A DNA stretch of 64,000 nt from Arcuatula senhousia. Lineage: Eukaryota > Mollusca > Bivalvia > Mytilida > Mytilidae. The translations under genes were made by a program, and so were the position numbers. Position 1 is the stretch's first letter, and every line of letters begins with the position of its first letter. Location of the stretch: the NCBI GenBank assembly GCA_963971305.1, contig OZ020307.1:5469501-5533500 (forward strand). Direction: 5' to 3'. Positions 10,580 through 20,095 of this stretch are shown piece by piece. A model generated the notes under the pieces. The model had not been told where the DNA came from and searched no databases. It saw only the letters and a program-made list of their open reading frames with translations.

Positions 10580-10704
10580 CATTTTAGCCCTCCAGTGAGT
10601 CTATGACTCATAGAATCCCAATTATACTTCAACTTAACCAAGGTAAGTCTCGTATAATTTTTGGAATTCTATTTCGTCATCTCACTTCCGGTCAAAAATG
10701 AGAC
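10580..10704 (-). repeat. DIRS internal complementary region
   Basis: One half is complementary to the outer 3' end (sharing gtctcgtataatttttgg) and the other to the outer 5' end (sharing gatgacgaaatagaatt). The two halves meet near gaattc, which mimics the joined ends of a circular copy. This is the diagnostic region of DIRS elements, used in replication to complete the ends. Confidence 0.85.
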
Positions 10705-10766
10705 TTCAAAGCCTGTGACCGTACAGAATGAAACTTATGATTAAATATATACTCACCAATTATCTG

Positions 10767-11888
10767 TTAATGGTGAGGTCTAAACACTCCTTGAACAAAC
10801 TTGTCCTCAGTTTCAATGTTCTTGTTATAATATTTAGCAAATGTTTTCTCTCTACTCCATCCAGCTTTATTCAAAATAACATCTAATGGTACAGAGTTAA
10901 TACTTGCTTTAGAAGTAACAGCTGAGCGAACACTATGTGGACCATAAATCTTAGAGTCGATTCCTGCTGTCGACAAGATTGTTCTAATCCATCTTGAAAT
11001 AGTATCTTTACTGATTTCTTTGTGTGGTTTAGTGTAACTTAAAAGTAACTTCGAACAGTTATTTCTAAACAAACTTGTCCGTTTCAAATATTCTTTAACA
11101 ACAGTGTATATACACAAACGCCTATCTGGCGGATAAGCCTTAAAATGAACAAACATTTCCCGCTTTGAGGGTCTACTTTGCTTAAGAAGCCCATCATAAC
11201 TAAAAACGTATTCTGAACGTAACTTTTTACAATTATTTACAGAAAGTAAGTGTATGGACTGGGTTCTTGCAGCTCCAGTTAATGCAATAAGCATAGTTAA
11301 TTTTAATGTTAATTCTTTCAAATTCAGACTTCTTACAGGTGATAATTTACGAAGCACAAGCAATACTTTATCCACATCCCAAGTAGATGAATATCTAGGT
11401 ACTGATGGTCTTAAATTAAATACTCCTCGTAAATAACGGATAACCAAAGGATTCTGTCCAATTAAAACGCCATCTATCTTAATACCAAAAGCTGATAGAG
11501 CACCTCTAGTAGTATTCAAAGTACTATAACCTAAACCCAGATCAAACAAATATGTAAGATATTCTAAAATTTCGTTTATATGTGGCTGAAACTGATTAAT
11601 TTTCCTTTCACGACAATATCGAATCCATCTTTCAATGCAAGATGAGTACTGTTTCTTAGTGCCTGTTTTCCAGGAGGACATAAGTATTTCGGTTGTCTTT
11701 TTAGAAAGTCCTGACTGTCTGAACTGTTCCCGGACAGGTAACATGCTATCAACACTAACTTGTCTTTTAAAGGATGTTGAAGTACCTTGTCGTGTGGTAG
11801 ATAAAGTAACTGAGTTTTCCTCTGTAGAATACGAGGTGTGTCTATCAGCATTTGCATCAGAACGGAGAACCATGGCTGAGTCGGCCAT
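10767..11888 (-). CDS. DIRS tyrosine recombinase
   Basis: The frame encodes a tyrosine recombinase that would integrate the circular DNA copy. It stays open upstream to 11981; I prefer the start at 11888 (M-A-D-S-A-M), giving about 373 residues. An N-terminal SAM-like core-binding part (S-G-L-S-K-K-T, W-I-R-Y-C) is followed by the catalytic part: Arg in T-G-A-A-R-T-Q-S, the H-S-V-R box, Trp in A-G-W-S-R, and the nucleophile in F-A-K-Y-Y-N-K. All expected catalytic positions are present. It overlaps the end of the reverse transcriptase frame in another frame, as is usual in DIRS elements. I see no stop or frameshift, so it may be functional. Confidence 0.9.
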   Translation of the reverse strand: MADSAMVLRSDANADRHTSYSTEENSVTLSTTRQGTSTSFKRQVSVDSMLPVREQFRQSGLSKKTTEILMSSWKTGTKKQYSSCIERWIRYCRERKINQFQPHINEILEYLTYLFDLGLGYSTLNTTRGALSAFGIKIDGVLIGQNPLVIRYLRGVFNLRPSVPRYSSTWDVDKVLLVLRKLSPVRSLNLKELTLKLTMLIALTGAARTQSIHLLSVNNCKKLRSEYVFSYDGLLKQSRPSKREMFVHFKAYPPDRRLCIYTVVKEYLKRTSLFRNNCSKLLLSYTKPHKEISKDTISRWIRTILSTAGIDSKIYGPHSVRSAVTSKASINSVPLDVILNKAGWSREKTFAKYYNKNIETEDKFVQGVFRPHH

Positions 11889-13300
11889 AATGGTATTACT
11901 ATAATTGCATGTGCTTTGTCTGTTATCAACTTCTGTGTGCAGGAACCCAGTACACTGAAAGGTGGAAATAAATAAACACAATTAAATTTTCCCCAATCAA
12001 TGAGGAAAGCATTTATATGACTAGCAAAAGGGTCTGGTTTAAATGCACAATACTGATCAATCTGATTGTTCAAACGGGAGGCAAAAAGGTCAATGTCTGG
12101 TGTTGTCCAGATTTTTACTATTGATTCGAATACACCTTCATTCAATTTCCATTCAAGTTGATCATTAAATGATCTGGACAAAAAATCTGCTTCAGTATTT
12201 AACTTTCCAGGTATATACGAACAAGAAATCCATACCTTGTTTTCTATACACCAAGACCAAATTGACTTCGAAAGAATATTACAATCTAAAGACTTGCATC
12301 CACCCATATTGTTTATATAAGACACAGCAGTACAATTGTCACATAAAATTTGTACATGTTTATTCACTACTTTATCCTTAAAAGATTTTAAAGCAAAGAA
12401 AACGGATAACATTTCTAGGTAATTAATATGGTTTTCCCTCTCAACAACTGACCAATGACCACTTGCTTGATCTGTTTCTACAACTGCACCCCAGCCTGTT
12501 AATGATGCATCGGTCTTAATTGTTATATCAGGATTACCACGATTTATTATTCTAACCTGATCATGTATATTATTTACCCACCAAAAAAGTTCTTCTTTCA
12601 TTTTAACAGTTACAACCATAAATGCATCAAAGTCACCACAAGCTTTCTTGAGTGCTACAATTTTAGCTTGTTCTAATTGCATATAATACAATTTTCCATA
12701 ATCTACTGCAGAAAAACTAGAAACCAACAGTCCAATAACTCTAGCAACTTCTCTAATAGAAGCCTTAGACTTGAATGAAAGACTTTCACATTCTTTCTTA
12801 ATAAGATCTTGTTTTTCTTCAGGCAAGTAAACAATCATTTTTTCCGAATCAATTGTATTACCAAGAAATGTTATCGTTTTGCTTGGCTTAAAAATAGATT
12901 TATCTGGATGAATGATAAAACCTAAATCTTCCATTAAATTAACAGTTTCTGTAACATTCATTTGACATTCTACTACTGTGTCTCCAAAAAGTAAACTATC
13001 GTCTATATACCCTATGTTAACATAACCTAAGCTTCTCAATTTTGCAAACACAGGTTTCATCAACTTTGTAAACAATCTAGGAGCAGATGCTAAACCATTT
13101 GGCAAGCAGGTATATTGAAAAACTTTATCTTTCCATTTAAAGCATAAAAATTTTTGATGTTCTTCAGCAATATTAACACTATAATATGCATGCCTGAGAT
13201 CAACTGATGCCATAAATATGTCCTTTTTGACTAACAAAACTGCTTTTTCAAAAGAATCCATTTTAAAATGATGGTATACTACTTTTTCATTTAATCTTTT
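11576..13300 (-). CDS. DIRS reverse transcriptase/RNase H, larger part
   Basis: This part of ORF2 copies the RNA into DNA. It holds most of the RT domain, with D-L-R-H-A-Y-Y (RT motif A) and Y-I-D-D-S (the catalytic Y-x-D-D), then RNase H beginning I-K-T-D-A-S-L-T-G-W-G with a later L-C-D-N-C-T-A and D-F-L-S-R. The C-terminal third has D-I-D-L-F-A-S-R-L-N and F-P-P-F, the region of DIRS elements that is often described as a Dam-like methyltransferase or extended RNase H domain; the assignment is uncertain. The open frame nominally reaches 13333, but its first codons are MITE sequence. The N-terminal part lies beyond the MITE at 13853-14141. Confidence 0.88.
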   Translation of the reverse strand, partial: KRLNEKVVYHHFKMDSFEKAVLLVKKDIFMASVDLRHAYYSVNIAEEHQKFLCFKWKDKVFQYTCLPNGLASAPRLFTKLMKPVFAKLRSLGYVNIGYIDDSLLFGDTVVECQMNVTETVNLMEDLGFIIHPDKSIFKPSKTITFLGNTIDSEKMIVYLPEEKQDLIKKECESLSFKSKASIREVARVIGLLVSSFSAVDYGKLYYMQLEQAKIVALKKACGDFDAFMVVTVKMKEELFWWVNNIHDQVRIINRGNPDITIKTDASLTGWGAVVETDQASGHWSVVERENHINYLEMLSVFFALKSFKDKVVNKHVQILCDNCTAVSYINNMGGCKSLDCNILSKSIWSWCIENKVWISCSYIPGKLNTEADFLSRSFNDQLEWKLNEGVFESIVKIWTTPDIDLFASRLNNQIDQYCAFKPDPFASHINAFLIDWGKFNCVYLFPPFSVLGSCTQKLITDKAHAIIVIPLWPTQPWFSVLMQMLIDTPRILQRKTQLLYLPHDKVLQHPLKDKLVLIACYLSGNSSDSQDFLKRQPKYLCPPGKQALRNSTHLALKDGFDIVVKGKLISFSHI

Positions 13301-13303
13301 TAA

Positions 13304-13849
13304 GGTAGATGGGGTGTCTAAAAAGTTATCCATAGAATTTTCTTAAATGTTGACCACCGTAAGTCCTAGACTGGTACTTTAAATCTCGACTATAAAATCA
13401 AAACTTCACCACGAGAATTTTTCTAGAAACGACTTTGAAAAATTGATGATTTCAGTACTTTTTATATAAGATCAATAGGGAAAATTCAAATTTCTTTTAC
13501 GTAAAAAAAATCACTCCATAGATTTTTCTTAAAATTTGTGGAAATCTTTGTTTTGGATGGATTTTTAAATATACTAAATAATAAATAAAGTTCACCATTA
13601 AAATTTTTGAAAAAAAGTGAAAAATGTGTTTTTTCCCTTTTATTTCTATACAAATTATCTCCCCTTAAAAAGTACGGGAAAATATTGAAATTCGCAAAGA
13701 AGGTGTATTTAATCCTTATATTTGTTATAATTACCAATTTTGATGATTACCTTACACAATAGAAATCAATTTGCATAACAAGCATTATAAATTCTAATGT
13801 TTTGATAGATGTGCAAAATAGATGCTCAGTGATAGACACCCCATCTACC
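13304..13849. mobile_element. TTAA-flanked MITE inside the DIRS reverse transcriptase
   Basis: The 546-bp insert has 17-base perfect terminal inverted repeats, GGTAGATGGGGTGTCTA and TAGACACCCCATCTACC, with TTAA on both sides (13300-13303 and 13850-13853). It carries no transposase. TTAA targets are typical of piggyBac-type elements. It introduces a stop after the N-terminal RT part. Its length including one TTAA is 550 bp, and on removing that the two RT parts fall into one frame, so it is an insertion and not decay. Confidence 0.88.
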
Positions 13850-14141
13850 TTAAATTTAAAATCATTCTAAATTCTCCATTCTTTTTAGGTCGGACAAAAA
13901 TTGGAGACAAAAACATGTCTTTTTCATATTGAACTTCTTTGATTATACCTTTTGGTATCAAATTATTAAAAATTTCATTATCAATTATCTCAGTTTCCTT
14001 CACGTTAAAGTTAACTCGAGCCTCAAAATATTTCTGTTTTGGACATACACCATCAATAAATTCAATATGACAATGCTCGACAATATCTAAAATGTTTGGG
14101 TCTGCTGTTATTTCACCCCATTTGGAGATAAAGTTTTTCAA
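13850..14141 (-). pseudogene. DIRS reverse transcriptase, N-terminal part cut off by MITE
   Basis: About 95 residues match the start of DIRS RT: F-I-S-K-W-G-E-I-T, I-P-K-G-I-I-K-E-V and V-R-P-K-K-N-G-E-F-R. The frame ends in a stop supplied by the MITE. It begins close behind the gag-like ORF (stop at 14174), and the frame remains open upstream, so ORF1 and ORF2 may overlap. As it stands, no intact RT can be made from this copy. Confidence 0.85.
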
Positions 14142-14173
14142 TCTACCTGCTTGGAAGTCAGTACTAACCTGAT

Positions 14174-15400
14174 CTAATTCTTCATGCCTCCCCTCTTGGG
14201 GTTTTTTGAACCCCCTGGGGTACTGTCACTCGTCTTGTACGAGTTGTCGTAGCTTCTTCTGACCATGCCACGGCCTTGGCCACCTCTGCCACGGCCACCT
14301 CTACTATATCGTGACCTGCCTGTACTAAAGCCTCTACGCACACCCCTTCGTACAATTCGGCTTCCCAGTTTGTTACAGGTTTCAATTTCTTTAGCCGACT
14401 TAGACAAATCATCTCCGAAAAGAAAAGAGGTAAATGGCAAAGAATGGGCACATAAGTGGACATAGTCCCAACATAAATCAGGCTTAATCAAGTCTTTCCT
14501 TAAAAGGTTAATTTGTCTATTACAGTGGCCAAGTAATGCCAGAGAATCATTACAGTTTTCAATCATATCATTACTAGTTTGATCATCTTGAGCCATTGTG
14601 TTTACAACCTTGGTAAGAATAATTGAAGCTTTAATAACTGACTTTTCAATGTTCTGAAGTTTTTTATCTGTTTGCTGAGTTGTGGGTGTCATAAGATCCC
14701 AAACTAAAGGGTTTGTACGAACCACTGTTAAGCCTGTGCAATTTTCAGGTCTAGTATTAACATCTTGCTTTGTCAATTCATTGTATTGTACCTCATCCAT
14801 ACCATTTTGAAAAAGGTCTGTTACATTTTCAGCTAAAGTCTGATCAACCTTAGTGGAGCATACCTCTTTAATCTTAAACCTTTTAGACATAGAGCTAAAT
14901 TTACTAGGCGTAACAGAATCATCTTCAGCTTTTCTTTTCTCAGATTCATTATGAACAGACTCTTCGTCTATATCATCTACCTCATCTATATCATCTTCTT
15001 CACCCTCATAAAACTCAGTTTCTAAATTATCTATTCTATCACACAGTGACTGTATTTTATTATTTTGAGCTTGCTGTCCAGCTTGTATGTTTTGCAACAT
15101 TTCAATAATTGCTGAGTTGTCATCTGAACTGACATTTTTACTAGAAGGTGTTACTGGTTTACTTCTAGAACTATAAGTTCGTTTGCCTAGACCCGATGTA
15201 GAGGGGGCAGATGTTGTACTTTTCGAAGACTGAGGGTCACTATGTCCCTTTTGTTTAGAAATTTCACTCTCATCTTTATCGAGCGCTTTACCCCTTTTCT
15301 TTGAACTCGGGGTCTCATTTAAATCTAAATCTAGTAGAGCGTCTTCGTCTAATGATTTGGTTTTACTCGATACCATTTTTTCAGCCATTTTCCTGACCAT
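14174..15400 (-). CDS. DIRS ORF1, gag-like protein
   Basis: The 408-residue product is the first ORF of the element and probably packages the RNA. The N-terminal 95 residues are Lys/Ser-rich and look disordered. Residues about 95-130 (I-I-E-M-L-Q-N-I-Q-A-G-Q-Q) look like a short coiled coil, followed by an acidic stretch (G-E-E-D-D-I-D-E-V-D-D). The C-terminus is an RGG box (R-Y-S-R-G-G-R-G-R-G-G-Q-G-R-G), suited to RNA binding. No zinc knuckle is present. The ATG at 15400 follows directly on the 5' terminal region. Two short antiparallel and shadow frames at 14182-14465 are not genes. Confidence 0.8.
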   Translation of the reverse strand: MVRKMAEKMVSSKTKSLDEDALLDLDLNETPSSKKRGKALDKDESEISKQKGHSDPQSSKSTTSAPSTSGLGKRTYSSRSKPVTPSSKNVSSDDNSAIIEMLQNIQAGQQAQNNKIQSLCDRIDNLETEFYEGEEDDIDEVDDIDEESVHNESEKRKAEDDSVTPSKFSSMSKRFKIKEVCSTKVDQTLAENVTDLFQNGMDEVQYNELTKQDVNTRPENCTGLTVVRTNPLVWDLMTPTTQQTDKKLQNIEKSVIKASIILTKVVNTMAQDDQTSNDMIENCNDSLALLGHCNRQINLLRKDLIKPDLCWDYVHLCAHSLPFTSFLFGDDLSKSAKEIETCNKLGSRIVRRGVRRGFSTGRSRYSRGGRGRGGQGRGMVRRSYDNSYKTSDSTPGGSKNPKRGGMKN

Positions 15401-15679
15401 GAGGCGAGCAAAGGCCGATTTACGGCAAATGCCAAATTACGACGCTATGTCGTAATTCTGTCGTAAAATGGTAAAAATCAATAAACAAAACCAATATTTT
15501 AAGCCAACCTCGTTGACTTTCTAATAACTTGTATTTATTTATATATTTTGCCAACCGCGTTGACAAATATCTAAGACAACTACGTTGACTTAATAAAATT
15601 TATGACTGACTGTTAGGAGAAAGAAAAAATTTCTTCTCCAGTTCGAACCACGTCCGAACTCTAAGAATGCAGCTAGCAC
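15401..15679 (-). promoter_or_regulatory. DIRS 5' untranslated region with repeated CAAC-CGTTG motif
   Basis: Within about 90 bases three near-copies occur: ccaacctcgttgac, ccaaccgcgttgac and caactacgttgac (about 15509, 15551 and 15579). Each is a near palindrome of the CAAC-N2/3-CGTTG type. Placed just before ORF1, they could be protein-binding sites for transcription or recombination; function is unknown. Confidence 0.4.
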
Positions 15680-15746
15680 ACTGATTTAAGCACATGCGCA
15701 GCACTATCTCATTTTTGACCGGACGTGAGATGACGAAATAGAATTC
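15680..15746 (-). repeat. DIRS 5' inverted terminal repeat
   Basis: Bases 15680-15713 are an inverted copy of 10431-10464, and the outer 15707-15746 part is complementary to the internal complementary region at 10663-10704. The right element border is near the GAATTC at 15741-15746. Confidence 0.85.
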
Positions 15747-15799
15747 TAAAGTATTCAATATTAACTTGGGATATATACTCCTTGTACAATATCACTTAC

Positions 15800-15952
15800 C
15801 TTACAGTTGAGTACCCGATGTTTCTCCCTATCAAACTCTGTGTTACTCTGTACTTGAATGATACCAGTGTCACCATCAATAACCATACCATTACAGGTAT
15901 CCTGTGTTTTGTTTGACACCAGGAAGTGATACTTAAATTTACTGTTGTTACC
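15800..15952 (-). CDS. Cadherin exon E12 (51 codons)
   Basis: The acceptor is ATTTTTCAG and the donor AAG-GTAAGT. It encodes G-N-N-S-K-F-K-Y-H-F-L, D-G-D-T-G-I-I-Q-V and E-F-D-R-E-K-H-R-V-L: the middle of an EC repeat with the typical D-x-D-T-G-x-I turn. It joins E11, which ends A-T-D-K-D-Q, across an 18.5-kb intron. Both ends are in phase 0. Confidence 0.93.
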
Positions 15953-16084
15953 CTGAAAAATGAATTAAGGAATACATTGTTAACTTTCAGAATTATATCT
16001 GGTTAGCATTAAAAAAGAGTAAATGTAAGCCTTTAACTTAATGAAAAGTATAAAGATTTCATAGTGGGTTTGTAGTATATAACG

Positions 16085-16290
16085 TGCAAAGTAAAACACT
16101 CAGGTAATCTATTAATTACAAAGCTAACCTTGTTATGCAGTAATGTGGATAAATAGGATTTCTTAGTTGTACTCCATGCAGAACAATGCCAAAGCCAGAA
16201 TCCTAAGCATGCATCCCTTGGTGCACCTACCATATCACTATTGTTCATATGGAACTTGTCAGTTGGAATAGACTTGAACCATTCACTTAA
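16085..16290 (+). repeat. Degraded family D fragment
   Basis: It begins ctattaattacaaagctaac and keeps the words aagcatgcatcc, tggtgcacctaccatatc and gacttgaaccattc of family D. Only about one unit remains. Confidence 0.55.
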
Positions 16291-18671
16291 CACTGCTGAT
16301 TTTGGTTTGGTTATAATATATTTTAATCTTTTTGATGTGTTGTTTGTTTTTTATGCCTACTGATTTTGTGTTTTCCTTTTCAGATTTATGACATTAAACT
16401 GCCCTATTGGTACGTCTTTACTTCTCACACATTTATATAGAGACAAAGTGACGGCAGCTACAAAGGAAACCTATGCCTTTTTTTTTTCTTTCACTGACCT
16501 GTAGTAAAATAGCATTACCTAATCTTTATCTGTGGCTATGACCTGTAGTATAATGTTATCTGTCTGTAGGTTTTCTGGGACTGTTATGTTATACAGAGTC
16601 TGACAGAGTATAGGAGGATTACCTGATCTTTATCTGTGGCTATGACCTGTAGTATAATGCTATCTGTCTGTAGGTTTTCTGGGACTGTTATATTATACAG
16701 AGTCTGACTGAGTATAGGAGGATTACCTGATCTTTATCTGTGGCTATGACCTGTAGTATAATGTTATCTGTCTGTAGGTTTTCTGGGACTGTTATATTAT
16801 ACAGAGTCTGACTGAGTATAGGAGGATTACCTGATCTTTATCTGTGGCTATGACCTGTAGTATAATGTTATCTGTCTGTAGGTTTTCTGGGACTGTTATG
16901 TTATACAGAGACTGACTGAGTATAGGAGGATTACCTGATCTTTATCTGTGGCTATGACCTGTAGTATAATGTTATCTGTCTGTAGGTTTTCTGGGACTGT
17001 TATGTTATACAGAGACTGACTGAGTATAGGAGGATTACCTGATCTTTATCTGTAGCTATGACCTGTAGTATAATGTTATCTGTCTGTAGGTTTTCTGGGA
17101 CTGTTATGTTATACAGAGTCTGACTGAGTATAGGAGGATTACCTGATCTTTATCTGTGGCTATGACCTGTAGTATAATGTTATCTGTCTGTAGGTTTTCT
17201 GGGACTGTTATATTATACAGAGTCTGATTGAGTATAGGAGGATTACCTGATCTTTATCTGTGGCTATGACCTGTAGTATAATGTTATCTGTCTGTAGGTT
17301 TTCTGGGACTGTTATGTTATACAGAGACTGACTGAGTATAGGAGGATTACCTGATCTTTATCTGTGGCTATGACCTGTAGTATAATGTTATCTGTCTGTA
17401 GGTTTTCTGGGACTGTTATGTTATACAGAGACTGACTGAGTATAGGAGGATTACCTGATCTTTATCTGTGGCTATGACCTGTAGTATAATGTTATCTGTC
17501 TGTAGGTTTTCTGGAACTGTTATGTTATACAGAGACTGACTGAGTACAGGAGGATTACCTGATCTTTATCTGTGGCTATGACCTGTAGTATAATGTTATC
17601 TGTCTGTAGGTTTTCTGGGACTGTTATGTTATACAGAGACTGACTGAGTATAGGAGGATTACCTGATCTTTATCTGTGGCTATGACCTGTAGTATAATGT
17701 TATCTGTCTGTAGGTTTTCTGGGACGGTTATGTTATACAGAGACTGACTGAGTACAGGAGGATTACCTGATCTTTATCTGTGGTTATGACCTGTAGTATA
17801 ATGTTATCTGTCTGTAGGTTTTCTGGGACTGGTATGTTATACAGAGACTGACTGAGTATAGGAGGATTACCTGATCTTTATCTGTAGCTATGACCTGTAG
17901 TATAATGCTATCTGTCTGTAGGTTTTCTGGGACTGTTATGTTATACAGAGACTGACTGAGTATAGGAGGATTACCTGATCTTTATCTGTGGCTATGACCT
18001 GTAGTATAATGTTATCTGTCTGTAGGTTTTCTGGGACTGTTATGTTATACAGAGTCTGACTGAGTATAGGAGGATTACCTGATCTTTATCTGTGGCTATG
18101 ACCTGTAGTATAATGTTATCTGTCTGTAGGTTTTCTAGGACTGTTCTGTTATACAGAGACTGACTGAGTATAGGAGGATTACCTATCTGTGGCTATGACC
18201 TGTAGTATAATGTTATCTGTCTGTAGGTTTTCTGGGACTGTTATGTTATACAGAGACTGACTGAGTACAGGAGGATTACCTGATCTTTATCTGTGGCTAT
18301 GACCTGTAGTATAATGTTATCTGTCTGTAGGTTTTCTGGGACTGTTATGTTATACAGAGACTGACTGAGTATAGGAGGATTACCTGATCTTTATCTGTGG
18401 CTATGACCTGTAGTATAATGTTATCTGTCTGTAGGTTTTCTGGGACTGTTATGTTATACAGAGACTGACTGAGTACAGGAGGATTACCTGATCTTTATCT
18501 GTGGCTATGACCTGTAGTATAATGTTATCTGTCTGTAGGTTTTCTGGGACTGGTATGTTATACAGAGTCTGACAGAGTATAGGAGGATTACCTGATCTTT
18601 ATCTGTGGCTATGACCTGTAGTATAATGCTATCTGTCTGTAGGTTTTCTGGGACTGTTATGTTATACAGAG

Positions 18672-18866
18672 TGTTGTGGAATGTTGTGGCTAGTACTTCG
18701 CTTGGATATAAAGACGTGTTTTCAGATCTAACTTGTATTGAATTCTGACTTGAACATAACAATGACAATGACGTGACGTTTACAATAGAAAAGACTATAC
18801 AATGGAAAGACGTTAACTGTTGATGTTACGTCAGTTACGATTGTCCTTTGTGATTTATTCTTGACA
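18672..18866. mobile_element. Solo-LTR-like insert in the array, copy 1
   Basis: The 195-bp non-array insert begins TGTTGTGGAA and ends ATTCTTGACA, so it has TG...CA ends, and is flanked by CAGAG on both sides. Taking it and one CAGAG out leaves a normal array unit. It contains a ggatataaag TATA-like word and several TGACGT/ACGTCA half sites. TG...CA ends with a 5-base duplication are typical of a solo LTR. On the minus strand it adds an ATG and 33 codons in front of a cadherin fragment; I regard that frame as chance. Confidence 0.6.
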
Positions 18867-19900
18867 CAGAGACTGGCTGAGTATAGGAGGATTACATGAT
18901 CTTAATCTGTGGCTATGACCTGTAGTATAATGTTATCTGTCTGTAGGTTTTCTGGGACGGTTATGTTATACAGAGACTGACTGAGTATAGGAGGATTACC
19001 TATCTGTGGCTATGACCTGTAGTATAATGTTATCTGTCTGTAGGTTTTCTGGGACTGTTATGTTATACAGAGACTGACTGAGTATAGGAGGATTACCTGA
19101 TCTTTATCTGTGGCTATGACCTGTAGTATAATGTTATCTGTCCGTAGGTTTTCTGGGACTGTTATGTTATACAGAGACTGACTTAGTATAGGAGGATTAC
19201 CTGATCTTTATCTGTGGCTATGACCTGTAGTATAATGTTATCTGTCTGTAGGTTTTCTGGGACTGTTATGTTATACAGAGACTGACTGAGTATAGGAGGA
19301 TTACCTGATCTTTATCTGTGGCTATGACCTGTAGTATAATGTTATCTGTCTGTAGGTTTTCTGGGACTGTTATGTTATGCAGAGACTGACTGAGTATAGG
19401 AAGATTACCTGATCTTTATCTGTGGCTATGACCTGTAGTATAATGTTATCTGTCTGTAGGTTTTCTGGGACTGTTATGTTATACAGAGATTGAGTATAGG
19501 AGGATTACCTGATCTTTATCTGTAGCTATGACCTGTAGTATAATGTTATCTGTCTGTAGGTTTTCTGGGACTGTTATATTATACAGAGACTGACTGAGTA
19601 TAGGAGGATTACCTGATCTTCATCTGTGGCTATGACCTGTAGTATAATGTTATCTGTCTGTAGGTTTTCTGGGACTGTTATATTATACAGAGACTGACTG
19701 AGTATAGGAGGATTACCTGATCTTCATCTGTGGCTATGACCTGTAGTATAATGTTATCTGTCTGTAGGTTTTCTGGGACTGGTATGTTATACAGAGTCTG
19801 ACAGAGTATAGGAGGATTACCTGATCTTTATCTGTGGCTATGACCTGTAGTATAATGCTATCTGTCTGTAGGTTTTCTGGGACTGTTATGTTATACAGAG

Positions 19901-20095
19901 TGTTGTGGAATGTTGTGGCTAGTACTTCGCTTGGATATAAAGACGTGTTTTCAGATCTAACTTGTATTGAATTCTGACTTGAACATAACAATGACAATGA
20001 CGTGACGTTTACAATAGAAAAGACTATACAATGGAAAGACGTTAACTGTTGATGTTACGTCAGTTACGATTGTCCTTTGTGATTTATTCTTGACA
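19901..20095. mobile_element. Solo-LTR-like insert, copy 2
   Basis: Same insert, same CAGAG flanks, 1,229 bp after copy 1. Confidence 0.6.

Larger units (their letters stand above)
10347..15746 (-). mobile_element. DIRS-type tyrosine-recombinase retrotransposon
   Basis: This element of about 5.4 kb sits in the intron between E12 and E13, in the gene's orientation. It has the features of DIRS elements: a gag-like ORF, reverse transcriptase with RNase H, an overlapping tyrosine recombinase, inverted terminal repeats and an internal complementary region. Such elements integrate as circles through the recombinase, without target duplication. I see none here. The only clear damage is a MITE in the reverse transcriptase. 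Confidence 0.9.

Noticed and set aside
11254..11904. Plus-strand open frames across the DIRS element
   Set aside because: They are antisense shadows of the recombinase and RT frames.
18505..18768. 87-codon frames with an ATG in each LTR-like insert (six places)
   Set aside because: They join insert sequence to one array unit and run out in the next unit. They arise because the insert supplies an ATG next to a cadherin fragment; no splice or start signals support a gene.
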